From Burkholderiaceae bacterium (GTDB lineage: Bacteria; Pseudomonadota; Gammaproteobacteria; Burkholderiales; Burkholderiaceae_E), in the NCBI GenBank assembly GCA_024643785.1, contig JAHEMI010000003.1, forward strand, positions 1 to 50,196: a DNA stretch of 50,196 nucleotides. Direction: 5' to 3'. The notes beneath the pieces were generated by a model that did no database searches, was not told where the DNA came from, and worked only from the letters and a program-made list of their open reading frames with translations. Of the stretch, positions 27,997 through 40,308 are shown piece by piece. The position numbers and the translations under genes were made by a program. Position 1 is the first letter of the stretch. Each line of letters starts with the position of its first letter.

Positions 27997-28988
27997 CAGA
28001 CGACCTTGGCGCTCAGCAGGTCGTGGATGTGCAGCGCCCCGACCAGTTTGCCCTGGCCGTCGATCACCAGCAGCTGGCTTACCAGTCGCTCTTCCATCCG
28101 GCGCACCGCCTCGACCGCCAGGGCCTCGGCTTCGATGGTTACCGGATGGCGGCTCATGACCTCGCCGACGGTCGCGGTGCGGGGGTCGTCGCCATGTTCG
28201 AGGAAGCGGCGCAAGTCGCCGTCGGTGAAGATGCCCGCCAGTTGCCCGGCGCCGTCGAGCACCGCGGTCATGCCCATGCGTTTGCGGGTGATCTCGAGCA
28301 CGGCGTCGACCAGCCGCGCATCGGATCCCACTACCGGCAGGCTGGCGCCGCTGCGCATCACGTCGCCGACGTGGGTGAGCAGCGCGCGTCCCAGCGCGCC
28401 GCCGGGATGGGAGAGCGCGAAATCGTCGGGGCCGAAGCCGCGTGCCTCGAGCAAGGCCACCGCCAGGGCGTCGCCGAGCGCCAGCATCGCCGTCGTACTG
28501 GCTGTCGGGGCCAGGTTCAGGGGGCAGGCTTCGCGATCGACCGCCGCATTGAGGTGGACGTCGGCGAGCCGTGCCAGTTCCGAATCGGGGTTGCCGGTAA
28601 CCGCCACCAGCCGCGCGCCCGAGCGCTTGATCAGGGGCACGATGTTGAGCAACTCGGCGGTCGTTCCGGAGTTCGAGAGGGCGATCACGACATCGTCGCG
28701 GGTGACCATGCCGAGGTCGCCGTGACTGGCTTCGCCCGCGTGGACGAAGAAGGCCGGGGTGCCGGTCGAGGCCAGCGTCGCCGCGATCTTGCGCCCGATA
28801 TGGCCGGACTTGCCGATCCCGCTGACCACCACCCGCCCGCCGCAGCCGAGAATCAGCCGGCAGGCGTCAACGAAGGACGAATCGATCCGGCTGGCCAGCG
28901 CCGCCACGGCATCGGATTCGATGCGCAGCACGGTAACCGCCCGCGAGAGCAGATTTTCAATATCCACGTCTGTAATGCTTTTGTTCAC
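27996..28988 (-). CDS. kdsD: KpsF/GutQ family arabinose-5-phosphate isomerase
   Basis: GRVVVSGIGKSGHIGRKIAATLASTGTPAFFVHAGEASHGDLGM; two CBS domains; GTG start 28988 preferred over ORF-track 29081. Confidence 0.94.
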   Translation of the reverse strand: MNKSITDVDIENLLSRAVTVLRIESDAVAALASRIDSSFVDACRLILGCGGRVVVSGIGKSGHIGRKIAATLASTGTPAFFVHAGEASHGDLGMVTRDDVVIALSNSGTTAELLNIVPLIKRSGARLVAVTGNPDSELARLADVHLNAAVDREACPLNLAPTASTTAMLALGDALAVALLEARGFGPDDFALSHPGGALGRALLTHVGDVMRSGASLPVVGSDARLVDAVLEITRKRMGMTAVLDGAGQLAGIFTDGDLRRFLEHGDDPRTATVGEVMSRHPVTIEAEALAVEAVRRMEERLVSQLLVIDGQGKLVGALHIHDLLSAKVV

Positions 28989-28996
28989 GGCGTCGA

Positions 28997-29006
28997 GTAT
29001 ATATAC
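28997..29006. promoter_or_regulatory. palindromic GTATATATAC between kdsD and the antiporter gene; possible bidirectional -10
   Basis: Self-complementary AT-rich 10-mer in the short divergent gap of a GC-rich genome. Confidence 0.4.
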
Positions 29007-29031
29007 GCAAACGCAATCTTCCACGCCAACC

Positions 29032-31029
29032 ATGCTATCAGCACTCGAACTCACGCTGGTCCTCCTGAGCGCCGCGGTCATCGCGGTGGTCGCGCTGCGC
29101 GCACTCGGGCTGCCCCCGCTGGTCGCCTACCTGGCGGTCGGGGTGGTGCTCGGCCCCCACGCTGCCGACCTGGCGGCCAACACCGAAGCGGTGCACGGAC
29201 TGGCCGAGATCGGGGTCGTCTTCCTGATGTTCTCGCTCGGGCTGGAATTCAGCCTGCCCAAGCTGATGACCCTGCGCCAGCACGTTTTCGGGCTGGGTGC
29301 GGCGCAGGTCGGGTCGACGCTGGTGCTGACGGTGCTGGCGTTGCTGGTGCTGCCGGCGTTCGCCGGGAAATGGCTGTTTCCGGGCGGGATCGACTGGCGC
29401 GGTGCGCTGGCGCTGGGAGGCGCCGTGGCCATGTCCTCGACCGCGCTGGTGATCAAGCTGCTCTCCGAGCGGCGCGAACTGGAGACCGAGCACGGCAAGC
29501 GGGTGTTCAGCGTGCTGCTGTTCCAGGACCTCGCGGTGATCCCGCTCCTGATCCTGATCCCGGCGCTCAGCGGCGGGGACGACTGGTGGCGCGGGATGCT
29601 GCTGGCGGTGGTCAAGGCCACGATCCTCCTGGTGCTGTTGCTGCGCTTCGGGCCGCCGCTGATGCGCAGCTGGTTCAATATGGTCGCGCGCCAGCGCTCC
29701 CACGAGCTGTTCACCCTCAACGTGTTGCTGGCGACGCTGTTCTTCGCCTGGCTGACCAAGATGGCCGGCCTGTCGATGGAACTGGGGGCCTTCGTGGCCG
29801 GGATGCTGATCGCCGAGACCGAGTTCCGCTACCAGGTGGAAGAGGACATCAAGCCCTACCGGGACGTGCTGCTCGGGCTGTTCTTCATCACGATCGGCAT
29901 GCAGCTCAACCTGCGCGTGGTTCTCGAGTCCTGGGAGCAGGTGCTGCTGTTGCTGACGCTGCCGGTCGTCGCCAAGTTCTTCCTCGTGGCCGCGCTGGTG
30001 CGCGGTTTCGGCGGGACCCCGGGAGTCGCGGTGCGCACCGGCATCTGGCTGGCGCAGGCCGGCGAGTTCGGCTTCGTGCTGCTGACCCAGGCGCTCGGGG
30101 CGTCGCTGCTGGGTAACGAGGCCGTCCAGCCGGCACTGGCAGCGATGCTGCTCTCGCTGATGCTCAGCCCGCTGCTGATTGCCCAGGCCAACCGCATCGC
30201 CTTGCGCACTACCGCCCAGGAGTGGCTGCAGCGTTCGTTGCAGATCCAGAAGATCGCCACCGCCAGCCTGGCGCGCAGCAAGCACGTGCTGATCGCCGGC
30301 TACGGGCGTTCGGGTCAGGGCCTGGCCCACGTGCTCGAAGCGGAGAAGGTCCCGTATGTCGCGCTCGACCTTGACTCCGACCGGGTGCGCGAGGCCGCCG
30401 CCGCCGGTGAGTCGGTGGTCTATGCCGATGCGACCCGGCGCGATGCCCTGGTGGCTGCCGGCGTGCACCGCGCGCGTGCGCTGGTCATCACCTTTGGCGA
30501 AGTGCCCGATTCCCTCAAGCTGCTGGCGGTGGTGGGTGACCTGGCACCGCAGCTGCCGGTGCTGGTCCGCGCGGCCAGCGAGAGTGATATCGAACGCTTG
30601 CGCTCGGCCGGGGCGACCGAAGTGGTGCCGGAGATCGCCGAGGGCAGCCTGATGCTCGCATCACACGCGCTGGCGCTCGCCGGAATCCCCGCCGGCAAGG
30701 TGATGCAACGGCTGAGCACGGTGCGGCACGAACGCTACGCGATCCTGCGCGGGTTCTTCCACGGTGCCGATGACCACGAACACGAATCCATCGAACAGGA
30801 GCACCTGCACCTCCACGCGGTTGGCCTGCTCGCCGACAGCGCGGCGATCGGGCGCGCGATTGGCGACATCAATCTGGAGGGCGCCAGGATCACCGCGGTA
30901 GTGCGGGCTCAGGGCCGCCTGCTGGCGCCGCCACCGGAACTGGTGCTCGCGGTCGGCGACACCGTGGTGCTCTCGGGTACCGTCGACCAGGTTGGTGCGG
31001 CCGAGGCCGGGCTGCTCGGGGGCGGCTAG
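29032..31029 (+). CDS. CPA2 (KefB/YbaL-like) cation:proton antiporter with TrkA-N and TrkA-C domains
   Basis: Multi-TM start LGLPPLVAYLAVGVVLGPHAADL; HVLIAGYGRSGQGLAHVLE Rossmann motif. Confidence 0.93.
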   Translation: MLSALELTLVLLSAAVIAVVALRALGLPPLVAYLAVGVVLGPHAADLAANTEAVHGLAEIGVVFLMFSLGLEFSLPKLMTLRQHVFGLGAAQVGSTLVLTVLALLVLPAFAGKWLFPGGIDWRGALALGGAVAMSSTALVIKLLSERRELETEHGKRVFSVLLFQDLAVIPLLILIPALSGGDDWWRGMLLAVVKATILLVLLLRFGPPLMRSWFNMVARQRSHELFTLNVLLATLFFAWLTKMAGLSMELGAFVAGMLIAETEFRYQVEEDIKPYRDVLLGLFFITIGMQLNLRVVLESWEQVLLLLTLPVVAKFFLVAALVRGFGGTPGVAVRTGIWLAQAGEFGFVLLTQALGASLLGNEAVQPALAAMLLSLMLSPLLIAQANRIALRTTAQEWLQRSLQIQKIATASLARSKHVLIAGYGRSGQGLAHVLEAEKVPYVALDLDSDRVREAAAAGESVVYADATRRDALVAAGVHRARALVITFGEVPDSLKLLAVVGDLAPQLPVLVRAASESDIERLRSAGATEVVPEIAEGSLMLASHALALAGIPAGKVMQRLSTVRHERYAILRGFFHGADDHEHESIEQEHLHLHAVGLLADSAAIGRAIGDINLEGARITAVVRAQGRLLAPPPELVLAVGDTVVLSGTVDQVGAAEAGLLGGG

Positions 31030-31050
31030 GCAGGGACGGGACCGTTCTGG

Positions 31051-31066
31051 ATACCCGCATGGGTAT
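31051..31066. repeat. inverted repeat ATACCC-GCAT-GGGTAT upstream of mlaF
   Basis: Perfect 6-bp arms, 4-nt loop, between the antiporter stop and the promoter-like motif. Confidence 0.5.
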
Positions 31067-31091
31067 ACGGGCGATCCCCGGCAGGCCCGGA

Positions 31092-31106
31092 TACAATTTA
31101 GGGTTG
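31092..31106 (+). promoter_or_regulatory. promoter-like motif TACAATTTAGGGTTG upstream of the mla operon
   Basis: TACAAT -10-like hexamer; 14/15 identical to 49162-49176 upstream of petA. Confidence 0.45.
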
Positions 31107-31149
31107 GTGCACGATTAGGTGCGGCATCGCGAAGGCGAAGGTTCCCAAA

Positions 31150-31950
31150 GTGGGCGAAGACGATTTCCTGTTTCTCGACCAGGTTCGTTTTGGATATGGT
31201 GAGCGGACCATTCTCCAGGACGTTTCCGCGCGGTTCCGGCGGGGCTCGGTCACGGCCCTGATGGGCGGCTCGGGTTGCGGCAAGACCACACTGTTGCGGC
31301 TCATCGGCGGGCAGTTGCAGCCGGCCAGTGGCCGGGTGGTGTTCGACGGCCGGGACGTCCCGCTGCTCGGGCGGGACGATCTTTACGCGCTGCGCCGGCG
31401 CATGGGCATGCTGTTCCAGTTCGGGGCGCTGTTCACCGACCTGAGCATCTTCGAGAACGTTGCCTTCCCGCTGCGCGAGCACACCGCGCTCTCCGAGGAA
31501 CTGATCCGGGACCTGGTATTGCTCAAGCTCGAGGCGGTCGGACTGCGGGGCGCTGCCGCACTGATGCCGGCCGAGATCTCGGGCGGCATGGCGCGGCGGG
31601 TGGCGCTGGCCCGGGCCATCGTGCTCGACCCCCCGCTACTGCTCTATGACGAGCCGTTTGCGGGGCTCGACCCGATCTCGCTCGGAACGATCGCGCAACT
31701 CATCCGGCGGCTCAACGACGCGCTCGGGGCGACCACGGTGCTGGTGAGCCACGACGTCGCCGAGTCCTTCGAGATCGCCGACTACGTCTACATGCTGGGT
31801 GACGGCGCCGTCCTGGGGCATGGCACCCCGGAAGAGCTCTGGGATTCGAAAGACGAGCGCGTGCTTCAGTTCCTGCACGGCCGCCGGGACGGACCGGTGG
31901 CATTCCACTATCCGGCGCCAAAACTGGCGAACGATCTGGGGCTGGGCTGA
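31150..31950 (+). CDS. mlaF: phospholipid-transport ABC transporter ATP-binding protein MlaF (GTG start)
   Basis: [38 protein letters not shown]; operon context. Confidence 0.94.
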   Translation: MGEDDFLFLDQVRFGYGERTILQDVSARFRRGSVTALMGGSGCGKTTLLRLIGGQLQPASGRVVFDGRDVPLLGRDDLYALRRRMGMLFQFGALFTDLSIFENVAFPLREHTALSEELIRDLVLLKLEAVGLRGAAALMPAEISGGMARRVALARAIVLDPPLLLYDEPFAGLDPISLGTIAQLIRRLNDALGATTVLVSHDVAESFEIADYVYMLGDGAVLGHGTPEELWDSKDERVLQFLHGRRDGPVAFHYPAPKLANDLGLG

Positions 31951-32732
31951 TGGCCGCCAACCGACTCGAACGTCTGGGCGGCGCGACGCGGGGAATCCTG
32001 GCGACCGCCGGGCTGGCGGCGCGCTTCTTCGTGCGCCTGTGCGTGCTCGCGGTTGGCGCGCTGCGCCGTCCGCGGCTGATCATCGACCAGATCCATTTCG
32101 TTGCCAACTACTCGCTGCCGATCATCCTGGTCTCGGGTCTGTTCGTTGGCTTCGTGCTCGGGCTGCAGGGCTACTACACGCTGCAGCGCTACGGTTCGGA
32201 GCAGGCCCTCGGGCTGCTGGTGGCGCTGTCGCTGGTGCGCGAACTCGGTCCGGTGGTAGCGGCGCTGCTCTTTGCCGGGCGCGCGGGCACTTCGCTGACC
32301 GCCGAGATCGGCCTGATGAAGTCGGGCGAGCAATTGGCCGCGATGGAGATGATGGCGGTCGATCCGCTGGCCCGGGTGCTGGCGCCGCGCTTTGTCGCGG
32401 TGCTGATCTCGATGCCACTGCTGGCAGCGTTGTTTTCGGCGGTCGGCGTGCTCGGCGGCTACCTGGTCGGGGTGCAGCTCATCGGCGTGGACTCCGGCGC
32501 TTTCTGGTCGCAGATGCAAAATGGCGTGGAAGTATTCGCGGACGTCGGCAACGGCGTGATCAAGAGCGTCGTGTTCGGTTTCATCTGCGGCTTCACCGCG
32601 CTCTTTGTTGGCTACGAGGCCCGCCCGACTCCGGAAGGGGTGGCGCGGGCAACGACGACGACCGTGGTGGCGTCGTCACTGGCAGTGCTGGGCTTTGACT
32701 TCCTGCTGACCGCGATGATGTTCGGCACCTGA
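31950..32732 (+). CDS. mlaE: lipid asymmetry maintenance ABC transporter permease MlaE
   Basis: [46 protein letters not shown]. Confidence 0.96.
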   Translation: MAANRLERLGGATRGILATAGLAARFFVRLCVLAVGALRRPRLIIDQIHFVANYSLPIILVSGLFVGFVLGLQGYYTLQRYGSEQALGLLVALSLVRELGPVVAALLFAGRAGTSLTAEIGLMKSGEQLAAMEMMAVDPLARVLAPRFVAVLISMPLLAALFSAVGVLGGYLVGVQLIGVDSGAFWSQMQNGVEVFADVGNGVIKSVVFGFICGFTALFVGYEARPTPEGVARATTTTVVASSLAVLGFDFLLTAMMFGT

Positions 32733-32750
32733 GCCGGAAAGGATTCACTC

Positions 32751-33218
32751 ATGAACCGAAAAACGACCGACACACTGGTAGGCATGTTCGTCATTCTGGG
32801 CCTGGGGGCGCTGCTCTTCCTGGCGCTCAAGGCCGGCAACCTCGCCAGCTTCACGTTCACCAAGGGCTACGAGGTCCAGGCGCTGTTCGACAACATCGGC
32901 GGGCTCAAGGTGCGGGCTCCGGTCAAGAGTGCTGGCGTGGTCGTCGGGCGGGTCAGCGCGATCAATTTCGACGACAAGCGTTTCCGCGCCAGCGTCGTGA
33001 TGGAACTCGACCCGCGCTACGCGTTTCCCAAGGACTCGTCGGCCAAGATCCTGACTTCGGGCTTGCTGGGCGAGCAATACGTCGGGCTGGAAGCGGGCGG
33101 CGATGTCGCCAACCTCAAGGCTGGCGACCGCATCACCATGACCCAGTCGGCGGTCGTTCTGGAGAATCTGATCGGCCAGTTCCTCTATGGCAAGGCCGCG
33201 GAAGGGGGTTCCAAGTGA
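32751..33218 (+). CDS. mlaD: outer membrane lipid asymmetry maintenance protein MlaD
   Basis: MNRKTTDTLVGMFVILGLGALLFLALKAGNL; MCE domain GLKVRAPVKSAGVVVGRV. Confidence 0.95.
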   Translation: MNRKTTDTLVGMFVILGLGALLFLALKAGNLASFTFTKGYEVQALFDNIGGLKVRAPVKSAGVVVGRVSAINFDDKRFRASVVMELDPRYAFPKDSSAKILTSGLLGEQYVGLEAGGDVANLKAGDRITMTQSAVVLENLIGQFLYGKAAEGGSK

Positions 33219-33958
33219 AACCAGCACAACGGAGCCGGGGACTCGCGAGCGCCGCGGCGCTCGCTCTGCTGGCGGCGGCGCTCGCAGCGGGCGGCTGCGC
33301 CACCACCCAGGCGCCATCGGACAACGCTGGAGCGGTCGGCCCGGCCGACCCGCTCGAATCCTATAACCGGGCGATGTTCAGTTTCAACGAGACGCTCGAC
33401 AAGGCCGTACTCAAGCCGATTGCCCAGGGCTACGAGAAGGTCGTCCCCGAGACCGGCCGCATCATGATCGGCAACGTCTTTGCCAACATCGGCGACATCT
33501 GGGTTTCGGTGAACAACCTGCTGCAGGGCCGGCTGCGCGACGGCGTCTCCGATCTTGGTCGTTTCGCGATCAACAGTACCGCGGGCATCTTCGGGCTCTT
33601 CGACGTTGCCACCGACCTGGGCCTGGAGAAGCACTACGAGGATCTCGGCCTGACGCTGGGCAGTTGGGGTGCGTCGTCAGGGCCGTACATCGTGCTGCCG
33701 TTGCTGGGGCCCTCGAGCCTGCGTGACGGCGTCGGTGTCGTGGTCGAAACCAGCTATGACCCGTTGCAGACCATCGATAGCGCCGGCCAGCGCAACAACG
33801 CGACGGCACTGCGGCTGATCGACACCCGGGCGGGCTACCTGGCCTCCGAGAACATCCTCGATGCCGCCGCCCTGGACCGCTACATGTTCGTGCGCGACAG
33901 CTACCTGCAGCGCCGCCGCTACCTGGTCAACGAGCGCAAGTCGGCGAACGGGGAGTAG
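33215..33958 (+). CDS. mlaA: MlaA (VacJ) family lipoprotein
   Basis: Lipobox LAAGGCATT; DPLESYNRAMFSFNETLDKAVLKPIAQGYEKVVP. Confidence 0.95.
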   Translation: MKPAQRSRGLASAAALALLAAALAAGGCATTQAPSDNAGAVGPADPLESYNRAMFSFNETLDKAVLKPIAQGYEKVVPETGRIMIGNVFANIGDIWVSVNNLLQGRLRDGVSDLGRFAINSTAGIFGLFDVATDLGLEKHYEDLGLTLGSWGASSGPYIVLPLLGPSSLRDGVGVVVETSYDPLQTIDSAGQRNNATALRLIDTRAGYLASENILDAAALDRYMFVRDSYLQRRRYLVNERKSANGE

Positions 33959-34051
33959 CGCCAGCGGCGTGCGCCTTGTCATCGGAGCGGCTGACCGCCG
34001 CGTTGAATCGAAACTGGCCCCTGAAACAAGACAATGGAATCAAGACCAAAG

Positions 34052-34690
34052 ATGATGAATTACTTCAAGAATTCCCTGCTGGCGCGAGTGCTCCTGGCGC
34101 TCGGCGTGACGGTGCTGATGGCAGCGCCGCTGCGCGCCGCGTCGACTCAGACTCCTGACGAGCTGATCCGCAAGCTCAGTACCGAGGTGATCGAGAAGAT
34201 CAAGGCGGACAAGGACATCCAGGCCGGCGACCCCAAGAAGGTCTCGGAGTTCGTCGACACGACGATCATGCCGAGCATCAACTTCGAGCGCATGACCTCG
34301 CTGGCCGTCGGGCGCGGCTGGCGCGAGGCCAACCCCGAGCAGCAGCGGCGCCTGATCGTGGAGTTCCGCATCCTGCTGCTGCGCACCTATTCGGGCGCGC
34401 TGAGCAAGGTCACCGACCAGACGGTGCGCCTGAAGCCGTTCCGGGCTGATCCGACCGACACCGACGTGATCGTGCGCAGCGAACTGGTAAGTCGGCGCGG
34501 ACCGCCGATCCAGTTCGACTACCGGATGCAGAAGATCGGCGAAGTCTGGAAGATCTACGACGTCAACGTACTCGGGGTCTGGCTCGTCGAGACCTACCGG
34601 AACCAGTTCGCGCAGGAGCTCAATAACGGCGGCGTCGACGGCTTGCTCAAGAGCCTGGGCGAGAAGAACAAGCAGTACGCCCAAGGCTAG
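34052..34690 (+). CDS. mlaC: MlaC/Ttg2D family phospholipid-binding ABC transporter substrate protein
   Basis: MNYFKNSLLARVLLAL signal; MPSINFERMTSLAVGRGWREANPEQQRRL; IYDVNVLGVWLVETYRNQF. Confidence 0.94.
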   Translation: MMNYFKNSLLARVLLALGVTVLMAAPLRAASTQTPDELIRKLSTEVIEKIKADKDIQAGDPKKVSEFVDTTIMPSINFERMTSLAVGRGWREANPEQQRRLIVEFRILLLRTYSGALSKVTDQTVRLKPFRADPTDTDVIVRSELVSRRGPPIQFDYRMQKIGEVWKIYDVNVLGVWLVETYRNQFAQELNNGGVDGLLKSLGEKNKQYAQG

Positions 34691-34712
34691 TTGCTGGAGG
34701 CACGGGATTGCG

Positions 34713-35018
34713 ATGACGAGCACGGCCGGTGAAGCGGGACAGGGGCGCCCCACGTTGGCGCCCGGGCGGCTGACTTTTGCCGAGGCGGAAGGCTTTCTCG
34801 CCGCCTACCGCGCCGGCCTGGCGCGCGGCGAGACTGGCGCCGACCTCGGCGGCCTGACGGCGTTCGATTCCGCGGGTGTCGGGGCCCTGGTCGCCGCGGC
34901 GCGCAGTGCAGCGGCCTGTTCCCCCCCGCTGGCGGCACGCTTTGTCGATCCGCCGGCGCAACTGCGCTCGCTTGCCGATCTCTATGGGGTGGCGGGATTG
35001 CTCTTTGGGCCGGCCTGA
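34713..35018 (+). CDS. mlaB: STAS-domain protein, MlaB
   Basis: ADLGGLTAFDSAGVGALVAAARSA STAS core; operon position. Confidence 0.8.
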   Translation: MTSTAGEAGQGRPTLAPGRLTFAEAEGFLAAYRAGLARGETGADLGGLTAFDSAGVGALVAAARSAAACSPPLAARFVDPPAQLRSLADLYGVAGLLFGPA

Positions 35019-35050
35019 GCCGCCGTCTCTGACCGGAACTGCCGCGGCCC

Positions 35051-35952
<902 letters not shown>

Positions 35953-35956
<4 letters not shown>

Positions 35957-36711
35957 GCCGCGGCTTCCTCACGCTCCTGCACAAGGAACTGCTGCGCTTC
36001 CTCAAGGTCGGCGTCCAGACCATCGCCGCACCGATCCTCACCGCCGCGCTCTACCTGCTGATCTTCGGGCACGTGCTCACCGACCGCGTGACCGTCTTCG
36101 AAGGGGTGCGCTACACCTCGTTCCTGATCCCGGGGCTGGTGATGATGTCGGTGCTGCAGAACTCGTTCGCCAACAGCTCGTCGTCGATGATCCAGAGCAA
36201 GATCACTGGCAACATCGTCTTCGTGTTGCTGCCGCCGCTGTCCCATTTCGAGATCTTCGCGGCCTACGTGCTCGGCTCCATGGTGCGGGGAATCGCGGTC
36301 GGCTCCGGGGTGTTCATCTTCACCTCCTGGTTCGCCGATCTCAGCTTCGCGGCGCCCGCCTGGATAGTGGTCTTCGCGGTCCTCGGCAGCGCCATTCTCG
36401 GTACAATGGGCCTGATGGTCGGGATCTGGGCCGAGAAGTTCGACCAGATCGCCGTATTCCAGAATTTCATCATCATGCCGATGACTTTTCTGGCGGGCGT
36501 GTTCTATTCGGTGACCTCGCTTCCTGCCATCTGGCAAAGGTTGTCCCACCTGAACCCGTTTTTTTACATGGTCGACGGTTTCCGTTACGGGTTCTTCGGC
36601 GTTTCCGACGTCTCGCCGTGGACCAGCCTGGTCGTGGTGTGCGTCGCACTGGCAGTCACGGGGGTGTTGGCGCTGCGCCTGCTCGCCAGTGGTTACCGGC
36701 TACGCAACTGA
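35953..36711 (+). CDS. ABC-2 type transporter permease (YadH-like)
   Basis: MSRGFLTLLHKELLRFLKVGVQTIAAPILTAALYLLIFG; start at 35953 overlapping upstream stop. Confidence 0.92.
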
Positions 36712-36728
36712 AGGGAAGGTCTGCCGCA

Positions 36729-38268
<1,540 letters not shown>

Positions 38269-38314
38269 CCCGGTGGTCAGGGAGTTGCTGACGGGCAGTC
38301 TGGCGAGGAATGAA

Positions 38315-38959
38315 ATGATCACACTGGCGCTTTCCAAGGGAAGGATCTTCGACGAGACCGTGCCGCTGCTGGAGGCAGTCGGCATTACGCTCGACCCGGC
38401 GGTGCTCGATTCGCGCAAGCTGATCCTGCCCACCGGCGACCCTGACCTGAGGCTGATCATCGTCCGTGCCAGCGACGTGCCGACCTACGTGCGCTATGGC
38501 GCCGCCGACATCGGCGTCGCCGGCAAGGATGTGCTCATCGAAAACGGCGACGATGGGCTCTACCAGCCGATCGACCTGGGCATCGGCCGCTGCCGGATCT
38601 GTGTGGCGGCACGCCGCGACTTCGATTACCAGGCGGCAGTGCGGCGCGGCGCCCGCTTGCGCATCGCCACCAAGTACCTGCGCATGGCCAGCGAGCACTT
38701 CGCCGCCAAGGGCATGCACGTCGACCTGATCAAGCTCTACGGTTCGATGGAACTGGCGCCGCTGGTGGGGCTGGGCGACGCCATCGTCGACCTGGTGAGC
38801 ACCGGCAACACCCTGCGGGCCAACGACCTGGTCGAGGTGGAGGAGGTCGGCGTCATCTCCTCGCGCCTGATCGTCAACCAGGCCGCGCTCAAGACCAAGG
38901 CCGCGCGCCTCCAGCCCCTGCTCGAGCGTTTCGCGGCGGCGGTGGCGGCCCAGCCATGA
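38315..38959 (+). CDS. hisG: ATP phosphoribosyltransferase
   Basis: [56 protein letters not shown]. Confidence 0.97.
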   Translation: MITLALSKGRIFDETVPLLEAVGITLDPAVLDSRKLILPTGDPDLRLIIVRASDVPTYVRYGAADIGVAGKDVLIENGDDGLYQPIDLGIGRCRICVAARRDFDYQAAVRRGARLRIATKYLRMASEHFAAKGMHVDLIKLYGSMELAPLVGLGDAIVDLVSTGNTLRANDLVEVEEVGVISSRLIVNQAALKTKAARLQPLLERFAAAVAAQP

Positions 38960-40269
38960 GCGCCACCCGGGTGATCAGTCGCCTCGACTCGACGGCGGCG
39001 GACTTCGACACCCGGCTGGGGACGCTGCTTGCCCACGAGCCCGAGCAGGACGAGCGCATCGGGCAGACGGTTGCCGAGATAGTGGCAGCCGTGCGCGAGC
39101 GTGGCGACGCGGCGCTCCTCGAATACACCCGCCGGTTCGACCGGGTCGAGGTCGACGCTGCCGCGGCACTGGAGATTCCGGTGGCCGAGTTGCGCGGCGC
39201 GCTCGCGGCGCTGGCGCCCGAGGTTCGCGCGGCGCTGGAGGCCGCTGCCGAGCGGGTGCGCGTCTTCCACGAACGCCAGCTGGCGCAATCGTGGTCCTAT
39301 TCGGAAGCCGATGGCACCCGGCTGGGGCAGCGCGTGACGCCGCTCGATCGGGTCGGAATCTACGTTCCGGGCGGCCGGGCCGCCTACCCGTCGTCGGTGC
39401 TGATGAACGCGGTTCCCGCCAGGGTCGCCGGGGTGGGTGAAATCATCATGGTCGTGCCCACTCCCGACGGGGTGCGCAACCAGGCGGTGCTCGCGGCCGC
39501 CGCGATCGCCGGGGTCGACCGGGTATTTGCCGTTGGCGGGGCGCAGGCAGTGGCGGCGCTGGCCTACGGGACGGAGACGGTACCCGGGGTCGACAAGATC
39601 GTCGGCCCGGGCAATGCCTACGTGGCCGAAGCCAAGCGGCGCGTATTCGGCAAGGTCGGGATCGACATGATCGCCGGGCCCAGCGAGATCGTCGTGATCT
39701 GCGACGGCACTACCGCCCCCGACTGGATCGCCATGGACCTGTTCGCGCAGGCGGAACACGACGAACTGGCCCAGGCGATCCTGCTCTCGCCCAGCGGCCA
39801 GTACCTCGACGCGGTCGAGGAGGCGATTGGCCGGCTGTTGCCCTCCATGCCCCGGCGCGCCGTAATCGAACGCTCGCTGGCCGATCGCGGTGCGCTGATC
39901 GCGGTGCGCGACCTCGCCGAGGCCTGCACGATCGCCAACCGGATTGCGCCCGAGCACCTCGAGATCTCCGCTGAGGACGCGCCGCGCTGGGCGGAACAGA
40001 TTCGCCACGCCGGCGCGATCTTCCTGGGCGGGTATTCCTCGGAGTCGCTCGGTGACTACTGTGCCGGTCCCAACCACGTGTTGCCGACCATGCGCACGGC
40101 GCGCTTCTCCTCGCCGCTGGGGGTTTACGATTTCCAGAAGCGCACCAGCATCATCGAGGTCTCGCGCTCGGGCGCCCGGACGCTGGGGAAAGTGGCGGCG
40201 ACGCTGGCCCGGGCCGAGGGCCTGGAAGCCCATGCCCGCAGCGCCGACATGCGCGCCGAGGGCGACTGA
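38956..40269 (+). CDS. hisD: histidinol dehydrogenase
   Basis: [50 protein letters not shown]. Confidence 0.97.
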   Translation: MSATRVISRLDSTAADFDTRLGTLLAHEPEQDERIGQTVAEIVAAVRERGDAALLEYTRRFDRVEVDAAAALEIPVAELRGALAALAPEVRAALEAAAERVRVFHERQLAQSWSYSEADGTRLGQRVTPLDRVGIYVPGGRAAYPSSVLMNAVPARVAGVGEIIMVVPTPDGVRNQAVLAAAAIAGVDRVFAVGGAQAVAALAYGTETVPGVDKIVGPGNAYVAEAKRRVFGKVGIDMIAGPSEIVVICDGTTAPDWIAMDLFAQAEHDELAQAILLSPSGQYLDAVEEAIGRLLPSMPRRAVIERSLADRGALIAVRDLAEACTIANRIAPEHLEISAEDAPRWAEQIRHAGAIFLGGYSSESLGDYCAGPNHVLPTMRTARFSSPLGVYDFQKRTSIIEVSRSGARTLGKVAATLARAEGLEAHARSADMRAEGD

Positions 40270-40308
40270 TCGAGCGATCCGGCGCCCGCCGCCGGCAGGG
40301 GAAATGTG

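Noticed and set aside
27960-30116. 718-aa plus-strand ORF over kdsD and the antiporter gene
   Set aside because: Shadow frame of kdsD (antisense) and out-of-frame antiporter sequence; Arg/Gly/Ala-rich without domain signature.
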